From assembly GCA_021160705.1 (NCBI GenBank), contig JAGHBZ010000083.1:1-8460 (forward strand): DNA of 8,460 nt, given 5' to 3'. The notes beneath the pieces are model-generated. The model did no database searches. It was not told the origin of the DNA and saw only the letters and a program-made list of their open reading frames with translations. The first letter of the stretch is position 1, and each line of letters opens with the position of its first letter. Shown piece after piece: positions 1-7,140 of the stretch. The stretch comes from Candidatus Sumerlaeota bacterium (GTDB lineage: Bacteria; Sumerlaeota; Sumerlaeia; MWCT01; JAGHBZ01). A program made the position numbers and the translations under genes.

Positions 1-338
1 ATCAAGAGCGACTCTGAGGCAGAGGTAGTCATACGTTCGTCCCAGAGAATAATCTGAACGTCGGGCAAGTTCCTTTTCAGCCGTTCGGCGAATTGCCTGG
101 CATCAGTGGTGGACAGTGTTTCCTCGCCCTTTAAATTCAATGGTAGCCCGACAACCACAGTGCCAACATTATTTTTCTTCACGATTTCTTTTATTTGTTG
201 AATTAATTTTTTTTGTGGTCGGCGTGGGAGTACGTCCAGGGGTTGTGCGGTCAGCAGGAGTTCATCGCTAAGTGCCAGTCCCACTCTTACGCTCCCTACA
301 TCAATTGCCAGAATACGCTGTGCTCTTATAGTATCCAT
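1..338 (-). CDS. ruvX: RuvX/YqgF family putative Holliday junction resolvase / pre-16S rRNA nuclease (C-terminus cut by window edge)
   Basis: The 112 visible residues match the N-terminal four fifths of RuvX (YqgF), a small RNase H-fold cytoplasmic protein of about 140 residues. The family has been assigned both Holliday-junction resolution and 5' maturation of 16S rRNA. Visible marks are AIDVGSVRVGLALSD (residues 11-25, with the first catalytic Asp at 13), the VVGLPLNLKG strand-loop (62-71) and DERMTT (100-105). The last helix, with its conserved Asp, lies beyond position 1, so the gene is partial because of the window and not broken. The ATG at 338-336 overlaps the uvrC stop by one base (TAATG). 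No clear Shine-Dalgarno is seen before it, which fits translational coupling to uvrC. Family assignment is strong; which activity matters here cannot be told. Confidence 0.93.
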   Translation of the reverse strand, partial: MDTIRAQRILAIDVGSVRVGLALSDELLLTAQPLDVLPRRPQKKLIQQIKEIVKKNNVGTVVVGLPLNLKGEETLSTTDARQFAERLKRNLPDVQIILWDERMTTSASESLL

Positions 339-2230
339 TATCTTTGCTGTTGTTTGCCTTGATGAAAATATGTATAGATTTTTTCTGCAATGGAGCGAGT
401 GATTCCGGGTACGCCTGTCAGTTCCTCCACACTTGCCTTTTTAATTTTTTCTACCGAGCCGAGATGCTTCAGGAGTGCTTTACGGCGTTGTGTACCTATC
501 CCCGGAATGGCGTCCAGTTCTGAGCCAAGTTGTTTTTTGCTACGGAGTTTTTTGTGATAGGATATGGCAAACCGATGTGCTTCGTCACGAATTCGCTGAA
601 GCAAAAGTAGCACCGCAGAGCCGGGTCTGATGTTTAACGGATTCTTTCGGTTGGGGAGATAGATATGGTCGTATTCAAGTGGAGTAGATTTTTTTTGCCT
701 ATAGAGTCGAGGAGTGGGATAGCGACCTTTAGCGATTGCAGCAAGAGGAACATTATTGAGTCCTAATTCACGAACGACCTGAGCGGCGATATTCAGCTGA
801 CCTTTACCGCCATCAATGAGGATTAAATCCGGGAGTTCTCTGCCTTCAGTCACAAGACGCTTATACCGACGCTCAAGCACCTCTTTTATCATAGCATAAT
901 CATCAGGGGAGTTGATGGTGCGAATTTTAAAGCGACGATAATTATTTTTGTCAGGTTCGGCATTGTAGAACGAGACCATTGAGCCAACAGAGAACTTACC
1001 CATAATGTTTGATATATCAAAACACTCAATCCGACGAGGCAGGCGCGGTAAAGCCAGAGATTTCCTGACCTTCTCAAGCAGGGCATCCCGGTCAGATGAT
1101 TTTTGTTTCTCAAGCTCAAGTTTCCGCCGTGCATTTTCAGTAGCGAGCCTGAGAATAGCGAGTTTCTCACCGCGTTTTGGCACGAAAATCTTCACCTTAC
1201 TTCCACGCATTTCGCTCAGCCACTCTGCCAGTGTATCTTTATCTTCAGGCTCAGCCGGAACGATAACCTCTGGCGGGATAAACTTCTCCGCTCCATAAAA
1301 CTGCCCGATAAACGAACGTATAATCTCATCTTCTCGCTGTTCATAGACCACAAATTCAAAGTCCCGACTCTCCTCCAGAAGCCCGTTTCGGTAATGCAAA
1401 ACCGAGACCACCAGACGGTCACAATCTCTGGCAATGCCAATGGCATCAAGGGTGAATTCCCGATAACTGGAGACTTTCTGGTGTTCAATACTTTTTCGGA
1501 TAGCCGTGATTTTATCCCGAATGAGTGCCGCTTTTTCAAACTCAAGTCGCTCCGCATAGGAGTGCATTAGAGTCTTGAGATACTTGATGACCTCTTCCTT
1601 TTTTCCCTGAAAGAAAAGGATAACTCCCTGCACCAGGGCATTATATTCCTCTTTAGAGACTGGGTAGACGCAGGGAGCCAGGCATTTCTTTACGTGGTAC
1701 ATAAGACAGGGGCGTGAGCGGTTTCTGAACTGGGTGTCCTTGCACATTCTGAGCGGGAAGATTCGTTGCACAAACCGAAGTGTCTCTTTTATTGCGGCGG
1801 CTGATGAAAACGGACCGAAATACAGCGCATCATCGCCGGGTCGTCTGCGTCGGATAATTTCAAGGCGCGGATATGGCGTATGAAGGTCAATGCGCAAACT
1901 CAGATAGGTCTTATCATCACGAAGTTTAATATTGTAGCGTGGCTTATATTTTTTAATCAAAGTATTCTCCAGAAGCAGGGCTTCTTTTTCGCTATCAGTG
2001 ACAATGAAATCCACGTCGTGGATACGATGACGCAAAAAAGGAATGCTCAATCGCTGGTCACCACTGGACGGCTGAAAATATGCCCGAATACGCTGGCGTA
2101 GATTCTTTGCTTTGCCAATATAGAGGGGGTTTCCCTTTGCATCTTTCATTATGTACACACCAGGCGATGAGGGAAAATTATCAATCCGAAGTTCCAGGGC
2201 ATTTTTATATGTATCATTTTTCTCTGTCAT
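338..2230 (-). CDS. uvrC: UvrABC system protein C (excinuclease subunit, dual-incision nuclease)
   Basis: UvrC makes both incisions in bacterial nucleotide excision repair after UvrA/UvrB find the lesion. From the ATG at 2230 it has 630 residues, a normal length. In order: the GIY-YIG nuclease domain (about 20-100; GVY at 24-26, YIG at 37-39, likely catalytic Glu 88) for the 3' cut; four cysteines at 163, 175, 183 and 187 in the spacing of the UvrC iron-sulfur cluster; a UVR segment that binds UvrB (about 212-254); the RNase H-like domain for the 5' cut (Asp 405 in FDISN, Asp 473 in LIDGGKGQ, His 552 in DEAHRF); and tandem helix-hairpin-helix motifs (about 571-624) for DNA binding. All key residues are present, so it should be active. 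The frame stays open upstream to 2323, but those 31 residues do not resemble UvrC and cover the promoter, so I chose 2230. There is no clear Shine-Dalgarno. ruvX follows with a one-base overlap. Confidence 0.97.
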   Translation of the reverse strand: MTEKNDTYKNALELRIDNFPSSPGVYIMKDAKGNPLYIGKAKNLRQRIRAYFQPSSGDQRLSIPFLRHRIHDVDFIVTDSEKEALLLENTLIKKYKPRYNIKLRDDKTYLSLRIDLHTPYPRLEIIRRRRPGDDALYFGPFSSAAAIKETLRFVQRIFPLRMCKDTQFRNRSRPCLMYHVKKCLAPCVYPVSKEEYNALVQGVILFFQGKKEEVIKYLKTLMHSYAERLEFEKAALIRDKITAIRKSIEHQKVSSYREFTLDAIGIARDCDRLVVSVLHYRNGLLEESRDFEFVVYEQREDEIIRSFIGQFYGAEKFIPPEVIVPAEPEDKDTLAEWLSEMRGSKVKIFVPKRGEKLAILRLATENARRKLELEKQKSSDRDALLEKVRKSLALPRLPRRIECFDISNIMGKFSVGSMVSFYNAEPDKNNYRRFKIRTINSPDDYAMIKEVLERRYKRLVTEGRELPDLILIDGGKGQLNIAAQVVRELGLNNVPLAAIAKGRYPTPRLYRQKKSTPLEYDHIYLPNRKNPLNIRPGSAVLLLLQRIRDEAHRFAISYHKKLRSKKQLGSELDAIPGIGTQRRKALLKHLGSVEKIKKASVEELTGVPGITRSIAEKIYTYFHQGKQQQR

Positions 2231-2239
2231 AATGATTAC

Positions 2240-2245
2240 ATTATA
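2240..2245 (-). promoter_or_regulatory. Perfect TATAAT close to the uvrC ATG (possible leaderless start)
   Basis: A consensus TATAAT ends 9 nt before the uvrC ATG. No -35 box or TGn extension is seen at the proper distance. If used, transcription would start within a few bases of the ATG and give a leaderless or almost leaderless mRNA, which would fit the missing Shine-Dalgarno. In AT-rich sequence a chance match is quite possible. Confidence 0.25.
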
Positions 2246-2264
2246 TTTTGGGCATATATTGAAT

Positions 2265-2294
2265 ATTTTATTTCTTTTCGTAATAAGGTGGCAA
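2265..2294 (-). promoter_or_regulatory. Predicted sigma70-type promoter of uvrC-ruvX
   Basis: On the minus strand, TTGCCA (2294-2289) is followed after 18 bp by TAAAAT (2270-2265). Each box matches its consensus at five of six positions. The predicted start near 2258 leaves a leader of roughly 28 nt before the uvrC ATG. It lies in the 106-bp gap after the kinase stop, so uvrC-ruvX can be expressed independently of the kinase. This is pattern matching by eye, in an AT-rich gap. Confidence 0.5.
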
Positions 2295-2336
2295 GGTGAA
2301 AAAAGTGACGAGAATAGCAACAATGAAAGGTATATT

Positions 2337-4367
2337 TTATTTCACAAACCCGGGTGTAGGTGGTGCCTGAATGAAGGATTCAACCAGCCGTTCGCTGGTC
2401 TCATTATGACCGGTGATGCCGTTCCCACCCTGCCGAATCTCCCCGGACTCAATTAAGTTTTTCCGCTGGAACGAAGTATTAAGTGCTGGTGCATCTGGTG
2501 CAGCGACATACTGATTGAGAATCGGAGTATCTGGTCTATAGGCTGAGGGCATATTATCCGGGTCAGGTCCATCACATACTTTCCCGGTCTTGCAGACTGC
2601 TTCTTCTTTATCGCCCCAGACAACGTAGTCAACATCTTTAACAAGGTCGCTCGTCCCGTCCCAATAGAATAGGATTACTGATTCGCCAGCGTTGCTTAAT
2701 GTCGTGAGTGTTGGGTCTGGATTAATACTTCCCGGGAAAACCGGAATCATATCAGGGATAGGGTCAGGTTGTGCGTCATCTTCAACGAGCTCATACGTTG
2801 GCGATTTCCCAAACTGGTGTAAGAAACGTTGCGAACCACTGACAGCGATGGTCTGGGCTTCACCGGGTGAGAGCACCGCGTCATCAGGAAAACGTGCAGC
2901 AAAATCATAATAATCGCCACCTTTTATTCTACGCGCTTCAGGCAGAAGATAGTAATCACCATTAAAATAAATTGCATCAGTGATATAATAATGTTTCAAA
3001 GGAATTGGCTGTGATGTTGGATTATAAATCTCTATAAATTCAGGTTCATAGACATTCACCTCGGTGATGAGAATATGGTCAGGTATATCTGGATGTTGTC
3101 CTGCCAGGGGTGCCGGCAGAAGGGTTTCTCCTCTAAATTTATGGGGAAGATTTTCGCCTCTACCTTTCTTTGAGGTCGCGGCAGAATGTACCACTGGAAT
3201 CCTCTGGGTAGGAGTTGGGTTTTTTGAGAACAGGAGCTTTCTGCCGAAGACTATTGCTACGGAAATAAAGAAGACAGCCATAATCAGCACAAAAGCCTGC
3301 TGGGGTAATGCAGGGATTTTCTTTGCAGGTGGTGAAGGTCTTTCTCGTCTGCCTGTAAGAGCATTAATTAAGTCCTGACAAAAATCAGTCACGTGCTGAT
3401 ACCGCTCTTCTGGGTTAATACTCAGTGCTCGTTCTATTATATCATCAACCGCTTCAGGCAAAGCAGAGTTCAACACCGAAGGTTTTTTATATAAAGAGCG
3501 GTCAAAAGCCACACGGGTCATCATTTCATAGAACGTCACTGCCAGCGAGTATATGTCCGAGCGAATGTCAATTTTGTTTGCTGAAGAGAGTGCCTCAGGA
3601 GCTACGTAGCGTGGAGTGCCCATCTGAAATTCAAATGGTTTTTCATCACTGGACTCGCCTTTTCTGAAGATATGTGCAATACCAAAATCTGCTAATTTCA
3701 CATTGTTCATCGCATCAATCAATATGTTTGAGGGTTTAATGTCTCGGTGAATTATCCCCTGACTGTGAATATAGCCCAGACCATTTCGTATCTGGACGAT
3801 GATATTAATCATTTCGTTGATTCCCACACTGCGTTTCAAAAGAATATCTTTCAGGCTTTCACCATCCACAAATTCCATCACAATCACGGATAACCCATTC
3901 ACTTCTTTGCGGTCGATGATATTGACTATGTTTGGGTGACGAAGTCGCGCCAGGAGTGCAGCTTCTGTGGCGAATCGGCGACGAAATTCCTCTTTTTTTG
4001 CATATTTTGAGGACAGTACTTTTATAGCAACAGTGCGATTTAAACTCAACTGAATACCCTTAAAAAGAAGACCCATCCCCCCAATGGCAATCAGTTTTAT
4101 TATCTGATATCCATCAATAAGACCTTTCAGTTCTTTTAATTTTTTATAAGCCTGCTGGGATTCTGGCGAGAGCAATCCATTCAGGGTCTCGTCCTGAAAA
4201 CTTATTTCTGCTGAGAGTGATTCTCTTTTTTCGTGATATTTCTGCTCCCCGGGTTGTGGTGGTTTAAATACAAGCCTTACATTACAATTCGGACACCTGA
4301 GTGGTCTACCTATCTCTGAAGGTGAAATCTGGAGTTTGTGTTTACATTTAGGACAACGGATAATCAT
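2337..4367 (-). CDS. Membrane Ser/Thr protein kinase with N-terminal zinc ribbon and extracytoplasmic lamin-tail domain
   Basis: Residue numbers count from a TTG at 4373. The ATG at 4367 (residue 3) is preferred because an AGG lies 6 nt before it. Four cysteines (7, 10, 27, 30; CPKC and CPNC) form an MJ0042-like zinc ribbon. The Hanks-type kinase domain spans about 88-340: Gly loop IGGMG (97-101; the usual first Gly is Ala 96), Lys 118 in VAIK, Glu 137, HRDIKPSN (209-216), DFG (229-231), APE (258-260), Asp 273 and Arg 324. All catalytic residues are present, so it is predicted active, an RD kinase. A Pro-rich linker leads to one transmembrane helix (about 359-377). The remaining 300 residues should lie outside the cytoplasm. 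They resemble a lamin-tail domain (ILITEVN at 434-440, FIEIYNPTSQPIPL at 446-459, LSNAGESVILF at 559-569), ending in the PPTPG tail common in such proteins. Cys 594 and Cys 600 are the only ectodomain cysteines and could pair. The substrate and ligand are unknown. There is no PASTA, WD40 or TPR segment. Confidence 0.92.
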   Translation of the reverse strand: MIIRCPKCKHKLQISPSEIGRPLRCPNCNVRLVFKPPQPGEQKYHEKRESLSAEISFQDETLNGLLSPESQQAYKKLKELKGLIDGYQIIKLIAIGGMGLLFKGIQLSLNRTVAIKVLSSKYAKKEEFRRRFATEAALLARLRHPNIVNIIDRKEVNGLSVIVMEFVDGESLKDILLKRSVGINEMINIIVQIRNGLGYIHSQGIIHRDIKPSNILIDAMNNVKLADFGIAHIFRKGESSDEKPFEFQMGTPRYVAPEALSSANKIDIRSDIYSLAVTFYEMMTRVAFDRSLYKKPSVLNSALPEAVDDIIERALSINPEERYQHVTDFCQDLINALTGRRERPSPPAKKIPALPQQAFVLIMAVFFISVAIVFGRKLLFSKNPTPTQRIPVVHSAATSKKGRGENLPHKFRGETLLPAPLAGQHPDIPDHILITEVNVYEPEFIEIYNPTSQPIPLKHYYITDAIYFNGDYYLLPEARRIKGGDYYDFAARFPDDAVLSPGEAQTIAVSGSQRFLHQFGKSPTYELVEDDAQPDPIPDMIPVFPGSINPDPTLTTLSNAGESVILFYWDGTSDLVKDVDYVVWGDKEEAVCKTGKVCDGPDPDNMPSAYRPDTPILNQYVAAPDAPALNTSFQRKNLIESGEIRQGGNGITGHNETSERLVESFIQAPPTPGFVK

Positions 4368-4426
4368 TGCCAACCTGGTTCTTCATCTTCAGAATTGAAT
4401 TGATATGCTTATATAAAAACTTCATT

Positions 4427-4456
4427 TTTTTATTATATTAAGCTTAGTTTTGTCAA
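4427..4456 (-). promoter_or_regulatory. Possible promoter of the kinase gene
   Basis: A perfect TTGACA (4456-4451, minus strand) lies about 85 nt before the kinase ATG. The partner -10 is ambiguous: AATAAA at 16 bp or TAAAAA at 18 bp each match four of six positions, while a perfect TATAAT (4437-4432) sits at a 13-bp spacing normally too short. A predicted start near 4420 would leave a leader of about 50 nt. Confidence 0.35.
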
Positions 4457-4492
4457 TCTTTTTTATAAAAGTTTTGAGCTCTCCACTGATGA

Positions 4493-4508
4493 GTTGAAAC
4501 GTTACAAC
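4493..4508. repeat. 16-bp near-perfect palindrome upstream of the kinase promoter (possible operator)
   Basis: GTTGAAACGTTACAAC is symmetric at seven of eight base pairs, centred on AACGTT. It lies between the ATPase stop and the TTGACA box of the kinase, about 37 bp upstream of that box. The arms are too short and interrupted for a convincing RNA terminator, and no U-tract follows on the minus strand, so a protein-binding site is the better guess. Chance cannot be excluded. Confidence 0.25.
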
Positions 4509-4547
4509 AAAAACGGAATAATAACTCAGAAGCGATACCACCAGTTT

Positions 4548-7088
4548 TTAAGAGAAACGTAGAACAAATTCTCCCCAGTCCTTGAATCGTTCTGGCTGGC
4601 AGGTGAATAGCAAAATTTGCCAGCCTGAAGCGAGGTGTGAGAAAAGTTCTTTTATTGCCTGAAGCCGTTCCGCATCGCAGTGGACAAATGGGTCATCAAG
4701 AATCACAGGAAGCATAATCTTTGATGATAGCGTCTCAGCCAGTGCCAGTCGGACACTTAAGTAGAGCTGGTCACGGGCACCCTGACTTATACGCTCAGGT
4801 GTTACCATCTCCCCCTCCGGGGTTATTAGAAAGAGTTTGCCATCTTTCCTCTGGAGATGTTGATACCTTCCATTGGTGATGATGTTAAATGTTCTGGAGG
4901 CAGTATCAATAATCTCCTGGGCGTACTTCTGCTCAAAATTACCGAGTGCTTCTCTTAAAGTTAGGGCAGCAAGCCTGATTGCCTCTGCTCGTCTCTGGAG
5001 TTGCTTGAGTTCTTTTCTTTTATCTTCAATCATTCCAGCAAGTGAGTCCACGCTCTCGGATTCACCTGTCTCTGCGAGTACTTCCAGACGGGTCCTGAGT
5101 TCCCGTTGCTCTTCTTTCAATCTTTCCAGCTCCTTCTTCTCTGTTTTTATTCCTTCTCTTTTGTTATCTAAATCCTGAGCCGCTTCTGCCGGATTAGATT
5201 CAATTTTCTCTTTAAGATACTTCATCGGTGGATGGTGCTGGAGAAATTCCTGGAGAGAGGCATATATAGTCCGGTAGTCAAGTTCGAGCTCCTGTTCCTG
5301 TTGAACAATTTTATCATAAGAGGGTTCTTGATTCAGTCTATCCAGGAGTGTATCTCGTTTGCTTTTTAGCTCAAGGTATTCTCTATATTTACTCTGTGTT
5401 AGCGGAATATCGTTATTGATAATGAAGTGCCCATAATCACGTTTAAGATTATTCAGGCGGTTTTCTATTTTAGTTATCTCCTGTTTGAGTTCGGCGCATC
5501 CCTCCTGAGTCTTATTCAGCATACCTTTTTCCACCTGGAGTTTGTTGGTCAATTCTGCAGTCTTTTGCAGTTGTTCCTGAAGCTCACTTAATCGCAATTT
5601 TCCCTGCATAATGTCTTGAAGGACATTTTGAACATCAGGAGACAAAGCGGTTTTCGCAGTGGAGAGCTCTTTGTTAATTTTGTCTTTTTCCTTTTCATTG
5701 TTGGCGATAAGATGTTTCTTTGCGGTTATTTCACTAAATAGCTTGAATCCTTTTAGGGTACAAAAACCAATCACCGCAATGCCGGGTATGAGAGCAAGGA
5801 GAATATTCAGTAGCACTCCACCACCTATTAAAATCAGCCCCACCAATCCTATAAGCAGAACAGGAATGATTTTTTTGCTCACTGCTCTCAAAGAATTTGT
5901 CTGCTGGATTATTTTTTCATCAAGCTCCTTCACCGCTTCGTATTGTTTCATTAAGGATTCAATCTGCTTGAAAGATTCAGTGTCTACCGGGAATCTGGAT
6001 TTTGTCTGTTCTAAATCCTCAATTAATGTTTCAATTTTGCCTTTGTGTGAATTAAGTTCTTCTTCTGCTTTTTCAAGAGTCTGGTATTTTTCACTGAGCG
6101 AGTGTTCCAGTCGCATTATCTCATTAAGCGCCTCAATCGTTTGCTCTGAAGCAGATTTGAACACTGAGAATTCGCTGTTAATCTTCTCCTCAGTAGTTTT
6201 AATTTGAGCATTCAGTTCCTCAAGTTGTTTACGCTGATTTGTTAACCTCTGTAGATGTTCACGCACTCTGTTATGTTCCTCCATCAGGCTGAATAATTGT
6301 CTTTCCATCTCTATGCTATGTTCGAGTTCAGCTATTTCTTTTTCTTTTTTGGTCAAGTCGCTTGCCAGATTTTTCATTTTAAGTCTCAAACTTGCAGACT
6401 CATCACGTTGTGAAAGAGCATTGGTTCTTCGTTCTTCAAGCAGACGAATCTCCTTCTCAAGGAGTTCTATTTTACGGTCATTTGTCGCGGTATGCCCGAA
6501 GAATTCGCTATATCTGGTAAGCTCTTTGTGGCGGTTCTGAAGTGCGTTCAGCACAGTAGTCAGGTCTGCTTTCTCGCTGATGCCTACCTGTTGTAGGAAC
6601 GCATTCTCCAGGTCAACCTGCATCTCCTCCTGTCGGACAAAGTGCACCCGTGTGAAGAAATCGCTTCCACTAAAACCTAATTTTTCCTCCAGAATAGCGT
6701 GGTACTCCTGCACAGAAGACTTACGACCACGTAGTTTCACCGTATCACGAAAAAGTACCTGTTTCCCTCCATTTTCATCAATTAGAAAAACCTCTGTGAA
6801 AAATCTTTTAAAGTCCTTATGGATTCTGAGGATTGTGGAGTCAGAACAATAGAGCTCAAGATGCGCAGAAAAATTAACTTCAGGCGACGCACCCCAGGGA
6901 AAATAATCTCTGGTATCAATGTCTCCGAACAAAACGCCAAGAATGGCGGTCATAATGGTAGACTTGCCTGATTCGTTCGGACCGGCAATGATGTGAATCC
7001 CCTGCGGTGCGAACTCTATCTCCAGCCCCTCTGGTAAACAGCCAAACCGAGCAATCTTGAGTTTTTTCAGGCTTACACTTTTCTTCAT
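4548..7088 (-). CDS. YhaN/Rad50-like SMC-type ATPase with membrane hairpin in the coiled coil
   Basis: This 846-residue protein is a Rad50/SbcC-type ATPase of the YhaN branch, the expected partner of the nuclease encoded just upstream. The two ends form the ATPase head: Walker A GPNESGKST (36-44, the YhaN-style NESGKS form), a Q-loop candidate at Gln 153, an ABC-type signature around SQGARDQLYL (768-777) and Walker B VILDDPF (795-801). Long Glu/Lys/Leu-rich coiled coils (about 205-400 and 455-720) separate them. At the tip, where Rad50/SbcC carries a CxxC zinc hook, there is no CxxC anywhere. Instead there is a 40-residue hydrophobic stretch (about 407-445) read as two transmembrane helices with a tight turn, so the molecule is probably membrane-tethered. 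The position where relatives usually have a switch His (after FTC) is Gln 831. The ATG is preceded directly by an in-frame TGA, so the start cannot move upstream. The Shine-Dalgarno is weak. The role in DNA-end processing is inferred from the family. Confidence 0.9.
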   Translation of the reverse strand: MKKSVSLKKLKIARFGCLPEGLEIEFAPQGIHIIAGPNESGKSTIMTAILGVLFGDIDTRDYFPWGASPEVNFSAHLELYCSDSTILRIHKDFKRFFTEVFLIDENGGKQVLFRDTVKLRGRKSSVQEYHAILEEKLGFSGSDFFTRVHFVRQEEMQVDLENAFLQQVGISEKADLTTVLNALQNRHKELTRYSEFFGHTATNDRKIELLEKEIRLLEERRTNALSQRDESASLRLKMKNLASDLTKKEKEIAELEHSIEMERQLFSLMEEHNRVREHLQRLTNQRKQLEELNAQIKTTEEKINSEFSVFKSASEQTIEALNEIMRLEHSLSEKYQTLEKAEEELNSHKGKIETLIEDLEQTKSRFPVDTESFKQIESLMKQYEAVKELDEKIIQQTNSLRAVSKKIIPVLLIGLVGLILIGGGVLLNILLALIPGIAVIGFCTLKGFKLFSEITAKKHLIANNEKEKDKINKELSTAKTALSPDVQNVLQDIMQGKLRLSELQEQLQKTAELTNKLQVEKGMLNKTQEGCAELKQEITKIENRLNNLKRDYGHFIINNDIPLTQSKYREYLELKSKRDTLLDRLNQEPSYDKIVQQEQELELDYRTIYASLQEFLQHHPPMKYLKEKIESNPAEAAQDLDNKREGIKTEKKELERLKEEQRELRTRLEVLAETGESESVDSLAGMIEDKRKELKQLQRRAEAIRLAALTLREALGNFEQKYAQEIIDTASRTFNIITNGRYQHLQRKDGKLFLITPEGEMVTPERISQGARDQLYLSVRLALAETLSSKIMLPVILDDPFVHCDAERLQAIKELFSHLASGWQILLFTCQPERFKDWGEFVLRFS

Positions 7089-7140
7089 TCACTCAGTAGC
7101 CTATAATTAATTTAAGTTTGCGATTAAGATTGCCACCCCA

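Noticed and set aside
1103..1570. Plus-strand open frame of 155 codons
   Set aside because: It is antisense to conserved uvrC sequence, has no family resemblance and has a composition expected of a shadow frame.
2289..2308. Hairpin terminator after the kinase gene at the T-run on the minus strand
   Set aside because: The flanking GTGA words are direct, not inverted, repeats, so no stem forms before the T-run.
2231..2323. 31-residue N-terminal extension of UvrC
   Set aside because: It has no similarity to UvrC N-termini, overlaps the predicted promoter and is AT-driven; the ATG at 2230 gives the normal family start.
4457..4547. Rho-independent terminator after the ATPase gene
   Set aside because: Only short or interrupted stems such as CTTTT/AAAAG and GAGTT/AACTC were found, none GC-rich and followed by a U-run on the minus strand.
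5659..6207. Plus-strand open frame of 182 codons
   Set aside because: It lies entirely antisense to the coiled-coil ATPase and is a Ser/Leu/Phe-rich shadow of Glu/Lys-rich coding sequence, with no recognisable domain.
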